Assembly (NCBI GenBank): GCA_028280485.1
Contig: JANQLS010000090.1
Span: forward strand, 56,058 to 120,057
Reading direction: 5' to 3'
Origin: Planctomycetota bacterium
Lineage (GTDB): Bacteria; Planctomycetota; UBA8108; JACQVS01
DNA: 64,000 bases
Shown here: positions 17,067 through 26,249 of the stretch, piece after piece
How positions within the stretch are numbered: position 1 is the stretch's first letter
Layout: each line of letters opens with the position of its first letter
Translations under genes and position numbers: made by a program
The notes under the pieces: generated by a model
Told to the model about the DNA's origin: nothing
The model's input: the letters and a program-made list of their open reading frames with translations, nothing else
Databases searched by the model: none

Positions 17067-18422
17067 CTATTCTTCTCCGCCCTCTTTCTTTAGATGAGCC
17101 ACGAAAAAACCATCCGTTCCGCTCGTAATGGGATCGAGCCTTATCCAATCTCCTTGTAGGCAAGCCTCAGGAAGGTCTTGGGCTATCTCGGGAGTGTAGG
17201 CCTCGAAATCAGGATTGCTCTCCAAGAACTTCTCAACGATTTCTTCATTCTCTTGAGCGAGAATCGAGCAAGTGATGTAGACCAAACTGCCCCCGGGACC
17301 GACGCGCTCTGAGAAACGTCTTAGGATCTCACTTTGAATCTCACTGAAGCGTTCGATGTCTTCTAAAGTGTAACGAGTTTTTAAGTCGGGATTTCTTCTC
17401 AAGGATCCTAATCCGGAGCAGGGTACATCGCAAACTACGAGATCCGCCTTGGAAGGGAGGCTCGGTGGGAGTTCGCCGTCGGGTGAAATTTGGTGAGGAG
17501 TTAAACTTCGAAAGCCGATGGGATCCGCTCTATTCAAAAGCTTTTGAAGCTTTGAGGCATCGATATCACAAACGTGAAACTTGCCTTTCCCATTCACAAG
17601 ATCGGCGAGAGCTAAAGTTTTTCCACCGCCTCCGGCACAAGCATCGATGACGCTTGATCCTGGTTGAACTTCAGTGGCTATGGCGGCGAGTTGACTGCCT
17701 TCGTCTTGAACTTCGGCCCAGCCTTTATTTCTTGAAAGGAACTGTCGAAAGTTGATGCGGTTGTTCACTCTCAGTCCACGTGTACTGAGTGGGGTGAAAT
17801 CGACTTCAGCTTGGTATTTCTTTTCGAGGTCAGCTCGAACGACTTCTCGTTCGATGCTTGAAAGATTTACTCGAATGTCGACCGGGGCGATTTGAAGAAG
17901 AGCTTTTCCCAATTCTTCGACTTCACTTTCACCTCGTTGCTCAACTAAGCATTGAGCCAACCATGGAGGAAGACTTAATTCACACGCCAAACGTTCGATG
18001 GACTCACTCGGCCAGTCTTTCTCGTTTAAAAAATTCTTGATCCTGATTCTTTCGAGAACTTCAGTCCAACCCCCACCCACGGCAGCAGCGTAGGTCGCGC
18101 CCGCATCCGCTAATGCCGAAGCATTCCACGGAAAGAAACCATCTTCGGCGATGGCAAACAAAGCTCCCATGTGAAGTGTTCTTCCTTCTTCATTGGGATT
18201 GAGACCATTTCTTTGCTTCCAAAGATCCCATCGCTTTTCCCCGCGATGGCGGTAGCGAAGAAAGGAATATGCAGCATCCCCAACGAATCGACGATCCTTG
18301 CTGCCGAGGAATCGGCGTTCGCGGTAAAACTTACTGAGTTGAACATCAGCAGGTTGCGGATTGTCTTCATCAAGAATTTCTAAATAGTCGAGCAGCACGC
18401 CCAAAAGGGAAGAAGGTTTCAT
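17067..18422 (-). CDS. RsmB/NOP2-type RNA cytosine-5 methyltransferase
   Basis: The 451-residue protein matches the RsmB/Sun/NOP2 family, which methylates C5 of a cytosine in rRNA (or tRNA) using SAM. The N-terminal ~140 residues are a NusB-like helical domain. The catalytic domain starts with VIDACAGGGGKTLALADLV (SAM-binding loop). It then shows the motif IV proline-cysteine DVPCSGLGSLRRNPDLKTR and the motif VI cysteine VYITCSILAQENEEIV, the two cysteines needed for catalysis and release. Length is normal. It converges with the repeat-protein gene, ending 7 bases from its stop. The exact target base cannot be deduced. Confidence 0.9.
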   Translation of the reverse strand: MKPSSLLGVLLDYLEILDEDNPQPADVQLSKFYRERRFLGSKDRRFVGDAAYSFLRYRHRGEKRWDLWKQRNGLNPNEEGRTLHMGALFAIAEDGFFPWNASALADAGATYAAAVGGGWTEVLERIRIKNFLNEKDWPSESIERLACELSLPPWLAQCLVEQRGESEVEELGKALLQIAPVDIRVNLSSIEREVVRADLEKKYQAEVDFTPLSTRGLRVNNRINFRQFLSRNKGWAEVQDEGSQLAAIATEVQPGSSVIDACAGGGGKTLALADLVNGKGKFHVCDIDASKLQKLLNRADPIGFRSLTPHQISPDGELPPSLPSKADLVVCDVPCSGLGSLRRNPDLKTRYTLEDIERFSEIQSEILRRFSERVGPGGSLVYITCSILAQENEEIVEKFLESNPDFEAYTPEIAQDLPEACLQGDWIRLDPITSGTDGFFVAHLKKEGGEE

Positions 18423-18582
18423 GGTTTTAAGGGATCAATCGGCGATGGATTTGAGATCTAACAAGCGAGGATTCAATTGCCGAAGAATTGAAATTCGAAC
18501 CTGAAAGCATGGATTGGGACTCGTCTGAGGGGCGAGTCGAGAGCACTAAAAATTCATATCCTTAAAAAGTGAGGGCCCAAGG

Positions 18583-19479
18583 TTACCTTTTTCTTTCCAG
18601 GATTTCCATGAGTGCTTTTAGGGCTTCTTCAGGCGAGACGGATTGGGTGCAGATTTCACCTTTGCACGGATCACAGCCATCTCCTTGCCAGCAAGGGATA
18701 TAGGGAAGATCTTGGGGTTTTAAATTAATGTTTTGGGGGTAGCCAAACATCGAAGGGGGCACGTAACCCGTAAAAATAACCACGGCAGGCACTTTGAGGG
18801 CTGTCGCGAGATGGGCTAATCCCGACTCTTGCCCGATAAAAGCATCGGCTCGTTCTAAGTAGGCCGCGGTGTGGCGAATTTCGGTGGTCTGAATGTCGCG
18901 ATGGGAAGAGCGATCGGTTGGAGTTGCCGGTTCATCTGGGTTAGAGAAACGCAGAGTTTCGATATCCTCTGGGATGATATCCAAAAAGCGTTTCCAGTTT
19001 CCAAAGTCCCATTGCTTCGTTTTAGCGGCGAAAAAACCACTGAAGGGATGAACGACCACTAAGGGTTTATCGCTGGGGGGCAGAACTTCCTTTGCCAGGT
19101 CGCGTTCGGCCTGAGTGGGATAGTAGTAGATTGCAGGTGTCGTTTCTTCAGCGGGGATCCCAACCGACTCACAGACCTTGCCTAAAACGTGGGTTTCATC
19201 GGCAGGGGGCCAGGGATGCTCGTATTGAATGGGAAACGCGGGAGGAACATGAGGTTCCCGGATTGGAAACGATTGTGCGATATCTGGATTGTGAAGAAAG
19301 AGATCTGGCCAGTGGGAATGAACTGTGATCTTAGCGCTCGGGTTTCTCTTTCGAATCTCATGCGCCACCGTTGAGAGAAAAAGGGTATCGCCGATGGGCT
19401 TCGAGAGCCTGCAGATTGCGATTTCTTCAGCTTTTAAATCGATCTCGTGAGCCGGATTCTCGCTAGAGCCGTTATTCAT
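18583..19479 (-). CDS. Glycosyltransferase family 9 (heptosyltransferase-like)
   Basis: The 298-residue protein shows GT9 features: an N-terminal ICRLSKPIGDTLFLSTVAHE (nucleotide-sugar side of GT-B), KITVHSHWPDLFLHNPDI, then the C-domain VVVHPFSGFFAAKTKQW and ADAFIGQESGLAHLATAL, the usual acceptor/donor site. A C-terminal Cys cluster, CWQGDGCDPCKGEICTQ, is typical of this family. GT9 enzymes add heptose or related sugars to lipopolysaccharide core, which points to a glycolipid-bearing outer membrane. No other surface-sugar genes are adjacent. Confidence 0.88.
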   Translation of the reverse strand: MNNGSSENPAHEIDLKAEEIAICRLSKPIGDTLFLSTVAHEIRKRNPSAKITVHSHWPDLFLHNPDIAQSFPIREPHVPPAFPIQYEHPWPPADETHVLGKVCESVGIPAEETTPAIYYYPTQAERDLAKEVLPPSDKPLVVVHPFSGFFAAKTKQWDFGNWKRFLDIIPEDIETLRFSNPDEPATPTDRSSHRDIQTTEIRHTAAYLERADAFIGQESGLAHLATALKVPAVVIFTGYVPPSMFGYPQNINLKPQDLPYIPCWQGDGCDPCKGEICTQSVSPEEALKALMEILERKR

Positions 19480-19965
19480 TTAAAATCAACTGAAAGAGAA
19501 AGTAAGTCCAACAGCCCGACAGGAATCCGTCGCTGGCCTAGTTGCTATTCAAAGAAGAATTTTTGGAAGCTTTTTTCGATTTGGGCTCCCGAAGCGTGGG
19601 GGGATTTTGCCGTATCTAGTGGGTGTTAATCAACCTCCTGTCGTGAAAAGTTGTGGGGAGGCTTGGGCGGTGGTGGTTTTGGCTGGTAGGGTGAGCTCAT
19701 TTAGCTATAGGTTGTAGGGACTCTGAGTGGCTTTAAGGTCTTTTGATTGTTAGTTTTATGTGAATGCCTAAGGTTGTCCGGTCAAATGGGATGAGCGAAT
19801 TTTTTAATTTAAATTTAAGCGAGTAAATTAACTAGCCCGAAGCGCTAGCGAGGGGAAAAGAAAAAGTCGGTATTAATATCAACTCAAGGTTTTATCCCCT
19901 CGCTAGCGCTTCGGGCTAGTTAATGAGAATTCTCATGTGATCTTATGAGTGTAGAAGCGGTGATT
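19480..19965. other. Intergenic region carrying a REP pair
   Basis: No gene is supported. The main content is the inverted REP pair at 19829-19922. The rest appears to be unstructured spacer. Confidence 0.5.
19829..19922. repeat. REP pair, GCCCGAAGCGCTAGCGAGGG family
   Basis: The 27-base arms at 19829-19855 and 19896-19922 are perfect inverted repeats (core GCCCGAAGCGCTAGCGAGGG) separated by 40 bases. The same unit occurs at 11014-11040 and 11065-11091 in opposite relative orientation. The element lies 44 bases beyond the stop of the ABC permease gene and may act as a transcript end. Confidence 0.88.
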
Positions 19966-21021
19966 TCAAATCCAACGAAACAGCTTCAAGCTCAATAAGA
20001 ATCCGAAGGCTCCCCAACCACCCAAGATGAGGAGTTCATCGTAAATCTCAAATAGGCTGGATCCTTCGAGTATGACCCCTCGGAGAGCATCGTTCACTGC
20101 AGTTAATGGAAGCGCCTGAACGATAGGTTGAATCGCATCGGGAAAGCGCTCAGTGGTGAAGAAGATTCCTCCGAGCAACCACATCGGAAGCATGATCAAA
20201 TTCATGAGTCCTGAGATCGTCTCTAATTTCCGTGCACGGGTGGCAACGAGTAATCCGATACCTGAAAAGGATAATGAACCCACCAAGATTACGGTGAAGA
20301 GGGCCAACCAATTACCGTTCATCGGTAAGCCAAAGCCTAAGATGGCAACCGCCAATAGGAATCCCATCTCCGGTACTAAAAACACCATGCGGCTGAACAG
20401 AACTGCGATAAAGAAATGGGCTTTCTTCATCGGGGTTGCAAGGAAACGTTTGAGAAGTTTCCTCACTCTCATGTCGACGATCGCAAAGCCAATTCCAAAC
20501 AAACCACCCCCGAGCAAATTCATTCCGATGATTCCCGGTAGTAAAAAATCTATATAACGACTACCCGGTTCTTGGAGGTGAGTGTCTATTTTCGCAACGG
20601 CATCCGATTCACTTTTTGGTTTTTGCAAAAAGGCGTGAAAACGCTCTTTGGCAAGTAAGCTTTTAATTTGGGCCGGATCAAAGATGTACTCCATATCGCG
20701 GGCTTCGTTTTCGCCTGTTGCTGGTTTTGGAGGAACGACTAACAGATCGATTTTTCCACTTGTGACTTCTTTTTTCCCAGCCTCAATTTCGATCGTTTTA
20801 TAGCTGAAACCTTCGATCTCTCCTAAGTTTTTAACAAAAGCCGATTGCTCTTCAGCCACGATGCCAACGACGAGATCCGGAGGAGGTTGGTCTCTAAAAG
20901 CTAAACCTAATCCACCAGCTAAAATAATAGGAAAGACATAAACCCAAAAGATGGCTTCGGGCTCTCGGAAAAATTCTTTAACCCGACTGACGATGAGTTC
21001 TTTGAGAGGGTTGTATTTCAT
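19966..21021 (-). CDS. ABC-2 type transporter permease
   Basis: The 351-residue protein has one N-terminal helix (IFWVYVFPIILAGGLGLAF), an exported loop of ~140 residues and five or six C-terminal helices. It shows the ABC-2 signature region LLPGIIGMNLLGGGLFGIGF and the late motif MLPMWLLGGIFFTTERFP. This is the typical NodJ/CcmB/YhgE-like layout of export permeases for drugs, lipids or polysaccharide. It is the second gene of an operon, starting 3 bases after the ATPase gene; the two should form one exporter. Confidence 0.9.
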   Translation of the reverse strand: MKYNPLKELIVSRVKEFFREPEAIFWVYVFPIILAGGLGLAFRDQPPPDLVVGIVAEEQSAFVKNLGEIEGFSYKTIEIEAGKKEVTSGKIDLLVVPPKPATGENEARDMEYIFDPAQIKSLLAKERFHAFLQKPKSESDAVAKIDTHLQEPGSRYIDFLLPGIIGMNLLGGGLFGIGFAIVDMRVRKLLKRFLATPMKKAHFFIAVLFSRMVFLVPEMGFLLAVAILGFGLPMNGNWLALFTVILVGSLSFSGIGLLVATRARKLETISGLMNLIMLPMWLLGGIFFTTERFPDAIQPIVQALPLTAVNDALRGVILEGSSLFEIYDELLILGGWGAFGFLLSLKLFRWI

Positions 21022-21024
21022 GAA

Positions 21025-22068
21025 TTAAGCTTCTTCATCTTCCTCTTGGAGGTTTCTTCCCGTCAAGCTGACAAAGACATCTTCAAGGCTTGCGTGGCGC
21101 GTTGTTAAACTCAGAAGTTCAAGGTTTTCGGTTTCAATTAAATCCATCAATCCGGGAACGGCTTTGGCTGGAGAACCAATTCCGAGTGAGAAACCGGCTG
21201 GAGTTGTTCGCACTGCTTTTACTGAGGGCAAATTCGTGAGCTTATCTTCTAATCCCTCTATTGCAGTTGGGGATGAATCATCTGTTTCGTCTTGTTCCGA
21301 GCTTCCCTTTTGACAAGCTGAGAATTCGATCACGTGATCTCCCCCCAAGCTGTGGATCAATTCTGAAGGAGTATCTAATGCGATGATTTTTCCGTGGTCG
21401 ACAATTCCAACTCGGTCACACAAGCGCTCGGCTTCATCCATGTAGTGAGTGGTGATGAGGACGGTCGCTCCCTGTTCTCTCACCGAACGCAAGATTTCCC
21501 AGACCTGTCTTCTTGAAGTTGGATCTAAGCCATTGGTGGGTTCGTCTAAAAAAAGAAGCTCAGGTGCTCCAACTAAAGCACAAGCTAAAGCCAGTCTTTG
21601 TTTTTGGCCTCCGGAGAGTTTACCGACTTGAGAACTTCGTTTGGAGGTGAGGCTGACGAGTTCCATCGCTTCAGCCGGATCGATTCCTGAGTTGTAAAAA
21701 CTGCGGAACAACTTGATGGTTTCATCCACGTGAAGCTTTTCTGAGAGGCGGGTTTCTTGCAAAGAGATGCCAATCTTTTGCTTCAGCTCATTATCCCGAG
21801 AGCTTCCCCAGCTTTGTCCCAAGACCTCAACTTCACCTGAAGTCGGTTGAAGTAAGCCTTCCAAAATCTCGATGGTGGTCGTTTTCCCCGCTCCGTTCGG
21901 GCCGAGGAGGCCGAAGCACTCACCTCTTCGAACTTCCAGGTTCAGTCCGCGGACCGCTTCTACTGTTCCATCGTAAGTCTTGACAAGATCAACACATCGG
22001 ATGGCAGGGGAATTTGCTATCGAAGTTTCTGATGGCTCTTGAGGCTGGGCAGAAGCGGTGTTTTGCAC
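21025..22068 (-). CDS. ABC transporter ATP-binding protein (ABC-2 exporter)
   Basis: All ATPase motifs are present: Walker A GPNGAGKTTTIEI, Q-loop ISLQETRL, signature VGKLSGGQKQRLALA, Walker B LLFLDEPTNGLDP and the switch histidine TTHYMDEAERL. The C-terminal ~110 residues are the accessory extension common in CcmA/DrrA-like subunits. The 347-residue length fits. It powers the permease encoded directly downstream. The start codon appears to be GTG at 22068 with only a weak ribosome-binding site. A structured repeat element lies about 66 bases upstream in the presumed leader. Confidence 0.92.
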   Translation of the reverse strand: MQNTASAQPQEPSETSIANSPAIRCVDLVKTYDGTVEAVRGLNLEVRRGECFGLLGPNGAGKTTTIEILEGLLQPTSGEVEVLGQSWGSSRDNELKQKIGISLQETRLSEKLHVDETIKLFRSFYNSGIDPAEAMELVSLTSKRSSQVGKLSGGQKQRLALACALVGAPELLFLDEPTNGLDPTSRRQVWEILRSVREQGATVLITTHYMDEAERLCDRVGIVDHGKIIALDTPSELIHSLGGDHVIEFSACQKGSSEQDETDDSSPTAIEGLEDKLTNLPSVKAVRTTPAGFSLGIGSPAKAVPGLMDLIETENLELLSLTTRHASLEDVFVSLTGRNLQEEDEEA

Positions 22069-22632
22069 GGAGATATTGAGCTCCTCGTCGGGTGATTAAA
22101 GTGGGAACAATTCCCCACTATACTCGATAGAGTTTAATTGGTTCCTGTTGAATAAACAGGGGCTAATTAGATTTCTTGGGATCACGCAAATCACAAAGAA
22201 AGACCTCGTGTCTTTCTTCCATCGACACAGAATAGGCTAAAAGCCTATTTTTAGTGGAGCGACGTGGGCTATGCCAGATGCTTAGGAAGAACTGCTTGAA
22301 GCGTTTGAATAAAGGTCGAAATGACCTTTATTCAACAGAGACTAGTTAAGCCCTTATTTTAGATAGATTTAAGTTTCATTCCCAATTTACCTTAGTTCTG
22401 GTTTGGAAAATCATATCAGACCCCGATCGGATAATCTGGCCTATTCTCTAGTGCTTCCGGAGACAGTTTATCTCGGGTTTACCTTATATTTATGTGCAGG
22501 TTTTAAACTCGCATTTGTTAGGTTCAGTAAAGTATATCAAAGTACTGGCTTCATGAAGTCTTAACCTCTTTCTATAGGCAATGCTTAAGAACAGGTTAAG
22601 GCTCCAGAGCTGGTCTTTTTGGAGTTTAATAG
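22069..22632. other. Divergent intergenic region between ABC operon and phoB
   Basis: The left half is filled by the multi-hairpin element at 22134-22349. The right half is AT-rich with an inverted repeat, CTTAACCT (22560-22567) and AGGTTAAG (22593-22600), about 35-70 bases before the PhoB-like gene, a possible operator. No clear PHO-box direct repeat was recognised. Confidence 0.45.
22134..22349 (-). repeat. Multi-hairpin element, copy C (with terminal inverted repeats)
   Basis: The ends are inverted repeats matching at 19 of 23 positions: 22134-22156 and the complement of 22327-22349, core CTCTGTTGAATAAA / TCCTGTTGAATAAA. On the minus strand it folds into hairpins: GTTGAATAAAGGTC with GACCTTTATTCAA, AATAGGCT with AGCCTATT, AGAAAGAC with GTCTTTCT, and a terminal CCTGTT/AACAGG. 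It is the most diverged of three copies. Orientation was set by the CGTTTC-like and CGCTCCAC stretch shared with copy B. Confidence 0.7.
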
Positions 22633-23373
22633 ATGCAATTTAGCACTGCGACTGCAGGAAGTTTAAGAATGTCCTCAGCTAAGTCCCGTGAAAAAATCAT
22701 CGTCATCGAAGACGAAGACGATATTCTCGAAATCATTCAGTACAACTTAAATCGAGAATCTTATCAGGTTCTTACCGCCCGAGATGGTGAGGAAGGTCTG
22801 GCGCTTGTTCGAAGAGAAGCCCCTCACCTCGTGCTCTTAGATCTCATGTTGCCGGGTTTAGATGGATTGGAAGTTTGTCGTAAACTGAAAACCGATCCCC
22901 TGACCAAATCCATTCCGATTATCATGGTCACCGCCAAAGGTGAGGAATCCGATGTAGTTCTGGGATTGGGAGTCGGCGCGGATGATTACATCACGAAGCC
23001 TTTTAGCCCTCGAGAGATGGTGGCACGCGTGTCAGCCGTTCTCAGAAGAGGACCTATCAAAGAAGAAGCCGGGGCTGGCGAGCGTATCGTGCGTGAAGGA
23101 TTGGTTGTCGATTCGAACCGACACGAAGTATTAATTGAAGGTAAGCCCATCATTTTTACGGCAACTGAACTTAGACTTCTCCATTTCCTCGCTTCGCATC
23201 CGGGGCGGGTTTTTACTCGAGATCATTTACTCAGTCGTGTTATCGGTGACGATGCGATCGTGATCGATCGAAATATCGATGTGCATATTCGAGCCATTCG
23301 CAAAAAACTCGGCGAACATCGCAACCTCGTGGAAACTGTAAGAGGAGTGGGATACAAATTCTCTGACCTCTAA
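22633..23373 (+). CDS. phoB: PhoB/OmpR-family response regulator
   Basis: A receiver domain is followed by a winged-helix DNA-binding domain. The receiver has the acidic pair IEDEDDI, the phospho-acceptor Asp in LLDLMLPGLDGLE, the switch Thr in IIMVTAKGEE and the Lys in DDYITKPFSPREM. The OmpR-type output domain contains FTATELRLLHFLASHPGRVF and ends with RNLVETVRGVGYKF. PhoB-type regulators control phosphate starvation, but close OmpR-family paralogues look alike and no pst genes are nearby. The next gene (the sensor kinase) starts 2 bases after the stop. The ATG at 22669, preceded by AGGAAG and giving a protein starting at the receiver, is at least as likely as 22633. Confidence 0.85.
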   Translation: MQFSTATAGSLRMSSAKSREKIIVIEDEDDILEIIQYNLNRESYQVLTARDGEEGLALVRREAPHLVLLDLMLPGLDGLEVCRKLKTDPLTKSIPIIMVTAKGEESDVVLGLGVGADDYITKPFSPREMVARVSAVLRRGPIKEEAGAGERIVREGLVVDSNRHEVLIEGKPIIFTATELRLLHFLASHPGRVFTRDHLLSRVIGDDAIVIDRNIDVHIRAIRKKLGEHRNLVETVRGVGYKFSDL

Positions 23374-23375
23374 CA

Positions 23376-25166
23376 ATGTTTCGCCCGCACTTTTTATGGA
23401 AGCTCTTCGCCGGCTATTCCATTCTCATTCTTGTCGTTATATCGGTTGCTGGATATCTTTGGATTCGGCAAATTCGAGAGAGCGAACTTAGAAAAGTAGA
23501 TGTTCAGCTTCAAGATGAGGCGCTGCTCTTCCGTGAGCTCGTGCGCAACGATTGGCCCTTAGAAACGGAAGCTAAAAAAGCTGAGTTTCAAGCTCGAGTC
23601 CTTTCCCTTGGCGGAAAAGCTATCACCCGATTCACCTTGATTGCTGCCGATGGGACAGTGCTTGCAGAGAGTGAGCGCGACCCCAAGGAGATGCAAAATC
23701 ATCTTTACCGTCCAGAGGTTCAAGGGGCGATTAAATCGGAGATCGGAAGAGCCTCCAGGCTGAGTGAGTCCATCGGGAAAAGTTTTCTTTATCTCGCGAC
23801 CCCCTTTGAGCCAAACGATAAAAACTCTCCTTTTATCCGTGTCGCTCTCTCCCTCGATGAAATTGACAAAAACTTAGGTGAGCTGCGTAATGGGGTCATC
23901 TTCGCAGCCTTTCTTGCGGGTGGAGTGGCCTTACTCTTGGGCTACTTTATTATTCGAAAGATTACGGCACCCCTCATTACGGTTCGTTCCCGGGTAGAAG
24001 CACTTCTCGAAGGAAAAAGTCCTTCGAATCCCACCCAAAAACCTATCTCCAATGATGAATTCGGATCCCTCTTCCGTGCCATCGATCGCCTGACGGGCCA
24101 ACTCGATGAGCGTATGGAACAAATCACTAGCGATAGAAATAAACTGGTGACCATTCTTGGAGGATTGGTGGAAGGGGTCATCGCGATCGATCAGGAAGAG
24201 CGTATCGTTCACTGTAATGAGGTGGCGGCGCGATTGTTGAGAGTGCCTCCCAACGAGGGCGAAGGAAAATTTATGTGGGAAGTGATTCGAATTACCGAAA
24301 TCACTCAAACTCTCTCCAAAACTCTCAAAGAAGAAACCGAAGTCAAAGCAGAAGTGCGTCTTCCCGGCGGGCTTCAGCGCGGCCAAGTTTTAGAGATGGT
24401 GGGTTCTCCTCTTCACGATGGAGAGGGAAATCTCGTCGGTTCTGTTGTTCTCGTTAACGAGGTGACGGAGTTGCGTCGATTGGAATCGATTCGACGAGAT
24501 TTTGTCGCTAATGTCTCCCACGAATTGAAAACACCCATCACTGCCATTCGAGGGCTTGTTGAAACTGTTTTATCCGATTCGGAGATGCCCCAAGACACTC
24601 AAACTCGGTTTCTAAGTAAGGTCAATCGTCAGGCGATTCGGCTTTCTTCTCTCGTTTCTGACTTGCTCACTCTGGCTCGGCTGGAATCAGAAGAAGAGGG
24701 CTTGCAAGCTGCTAAAGTAGACTTAGGTGAAACGCTTGAAGATGTGATTCGCCCCTACCGAAATCAGGATGAAGACCAGAAGGTCGAGCTCGAAGCGGTC
24801 ATCCCTTCCAATCCCATCATGGTTCGTGGAGATGAGCAATCCTTGCGGATGGTTGCCAATAACTTGATCGACAACGCTATCAAGTACACTCCTGAAGGGG
24901 GTAAAGTTTGGATTCGTCTGATGGTTGAAAATGGGAGCGCAAGATTTGAAGTGCAGGATACCGGAATTGGAATCGATCCTGACCATTTAGATCGAATTTT
25001 TGAACGATTTTACCGAGTTGACAAGGCTCGTTCTCGTGAGCTCGGAGGGACAGGGCTCGGTCTTTCGATTGTGAAGCACGCTGTCCTGATGCACGGAGGG
25101 GAAGTGGGTGTCGACAGTAATCCGGGGCAAGGTTCTACATTTTGGGTTACGATTCCGCTTGCATGA
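23376..25166 (+). CDS. phoR: PhoR-like membrane sensor histidine kinase
   Basis: The 596-residue protein has membrane segment 1 near residues 10-28, an exported sensor region to ~170, membrane segment 2 near 175-195 and a HAMP linker (KITAPLITVRSRVEALLEGK). A PAS domain lies near 250-355. The HisKA box NVSHELKTPITAIRG holds the phospho-accepting His near 382. The ATPase domain has NNLIDNAIKYTPEGG, DTGIGIDPDHL, FERFYRVD and GGTGLGLSIV. This matches PhoR/PhoR-like kinases paired with PhoB. It forms an operon with the preceding regulator (2-base gap). The exported sensor region has no recognised fold, so a phosphate signal is inferred only from the overall architecture. Confidence 0.87.
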   Translation: MFRPHFLWKLFAGYSILILVVISVAGYLWIRQIRESELRKVDVQLQDEALLFRELVRNDWPLETEAKKAEFQARVLSLGGKAITRFTLIAADGTVLAESERDPKEMQNHLYRPEVQGAIKSEIGRASRLSESIGKSFLYLATPFEPNDKNSPFIRVALSLDEIDKNLGELRNGVIFAAFLAGGVALLLGYFIIRKITAPLITVRSRVEALLEGKSPSNPTQKPISNDEFGSLFRAIDRLTGQLDERMEQITSDRNKLVTILGGLVEGVIAIDQEERIVHCNEVAARLLRVPPNEGEGKFMWEVIRITEITQTLSKTLKEETEVKAEVRLPGGLQRGQVLEMVGSPLHDGEGNLVGSVVLVNEVTELRRLESIRRDFVANVSHELKTPITAIRGLVETVLSDSEMPQDTQTRFLSKVNRQAIRLSSLVSDLLTLARLESEEEGLQAAKVDLGETLEDVIRPYRNQDEDQKVELEAVIPSNPIMVRGDEQSLRMVANNLIDNAIKYTPEGGKVWIRLMVENGSARFEVQDTGIGIDPDHLDRIFERFYRVDKARSRELGGTGLGLSIVKHAVLMHGGEVGVDSNPGQGSTFWVTIPLA

Positions 25167-25773
25167 TCGATTCTCACCAGTCACACATTCGGTGTGTCCC
25201 AAATTTGATTTTTGTGTTCAAATTTGCGTCTTAGCATTGAGATCCCTCCCTTTAAAGTTAGACTCATCTATCTAACAAAAAGATCCCCATTTCGCCCGTC
25301 TTGCAGTTTGCCCCGTGGAGTGCTTTGAAGGCCTCCTTGAGGAATTTTACGGATTCGAAGACGGGGGTAATTTCTGCGCGGATTTTTTTCAGAATTCAGC
25401 TCGAAAAGCATTTTCATATTTAGGGCTATGTGCTTGAATTTAAGCACTTTACGGCCAAAGTTTTGAAAATTCTTAGGCTAATTCCTGAAAGTTTTCATTT
25501 CGATTAAGACTCTATGTTTGGTTACGAAACGTAGTTTGGGTATCCATCCCTAGATTTCATTGCAGAGGACTTGTTCAGGTTAATTTTCCCTGACCTTGTA
25601 ATTTAGATTAATTGAAACGATCTCCTGCGGAGTTCGTTTCAATCGTTTCGGCAATTTAAAAAAATTGCCTTCACTCCGCTGAACGCAAGCTCTGCGAGCC
25701 AGCATTCGCGACCGAGTTGATCCCAACTCGGTAATTTCTGTTGAAGAAACAGAAACAAAATAGGAGAGCCACA
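25167..25773. other. 607-base leader region of the PspA operon
   Basis: No gene is supported. The last ~160 bases are the structured element at 25611-25755. The promoter of the operon should be in the AT-rich stretch upstream, but I could not recognise a sigma-54 -24/-12 motif of the kind that drives E. coli pspA. Confidence 0.45.
25611..25755 (+). repeat. Multi-hairpin element, copy A, directly upstream of the PspA operon
   Basis: Five consecutive hairpins: ATTGAAACGA/TCGTTTCAAT (25611-25620 with 25634-25643), GGCAATTT/AAATTGCC (25650-25669), GCTC/GAGC (25689-25699), ACCGAGTT/AACTCGGT (25711-25732, loop GATCCC) and TTTCTGTT/AACAGAAA (25735-25755). CTCCTGCGGAG, TTCACTCCGCTGAAC and the CCGAGTT-GATCCC-AACTCGG hairpin are shared with copy B. 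The last hairpin ends 7 bases before the AGGAG ribosome-binding site of the first operon gene, so it would be in the leader RNA if transcription starts upstream. Confidence 0.8.
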
Positions 25774-26193
25774 ATGTCAGATTCAGATGTTGTCAATATT
25801 GATGATGTTCAAAGTCTCATCGGTGATGGGGGCTATGAAGTTGCGCAGGAAAATCCTGAAGTTTTAAAAATCACCGATCTCGATAGTGGAATTGTTCTAA
25901 GACTGATTTTGGAACACGAAATCGCTTATTGCACCGTCAATTGTGTCACTGTTGCCAACGAGAAAGTCACTCCTGAGGTCATGAAGAATATGTTGGCTTC
26001 AGATAACGGGATTTCAACTTCCCACTTTCAGTTATACGACCAAGGAAATGGTCAAACGGCGGTGACTCTTAATAATTTCTGTAAGCTACAAGAACTCGGT
26101 GACGATGACCGAGACGATATTCTTTCTTGTTTAGAATTTCTTATCGTCGACGTATGTATGGCGCGAGAAGTTCTGGGCGAATTGGCGGGCTGA
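25774..26193 (+). CDS. Small YjfI/DUF2170-like protein, first gene of PspA operon
   Basis: The 139-residue soluble, acidic protein has an alternating helix/strand pattern. In its middle is a hydrophobic strand pair (VLRLILEHEIAYCTVNCVTV) and the C-terminal part is a helix (LSCLEFLIVDVCMAREVLGE). Its position before pspA, its length and its late SxxxxLxxxxxxxEVL pattern fit the YjfI/DUF2170 group found beside PspA in E. coli yjfIJKLMC. A YbjN-like fold is the alternative. The ATG at 25774 is chosen because AGGAG lies 7 bases upstream; a longer TTG frame from 25741 would start inside the upstream hairpin. A role in controlling or binding PspA is inferred from context only. Confidence 0.6.
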   Translation: MSDSDVVNIDDVQSLIGDGGYEVAQENPEVLKITDLDSGIVLRLILEHEIAYCTVNCVTVANEKVTPEVMKNMLASDNGISTSHFQLYDQGNGQTAVTLNNFCKLQELGDDDRDDILSCLEFLIVDVCMAREVLGELAG

Positions 26194-26249
26194 GCCCACA
26201 GTTTTTATTCCATTAATTTTCTTTTCTTCAAATTATAAAGGAGTCAAGC

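Noticed and set aside
19447..19629. 60-codon open frame
   Set aside because: It overlaps the start of the glycosyltransferase gene and runs into spacer; its composition is not protein-like.
25167..25773. Sigma-54 promoter for the PspA operon, as in E. coli
   Set aside because: I looked for GGCAC..TTGC-type sequences on the plus strand and found none with correct spacing.
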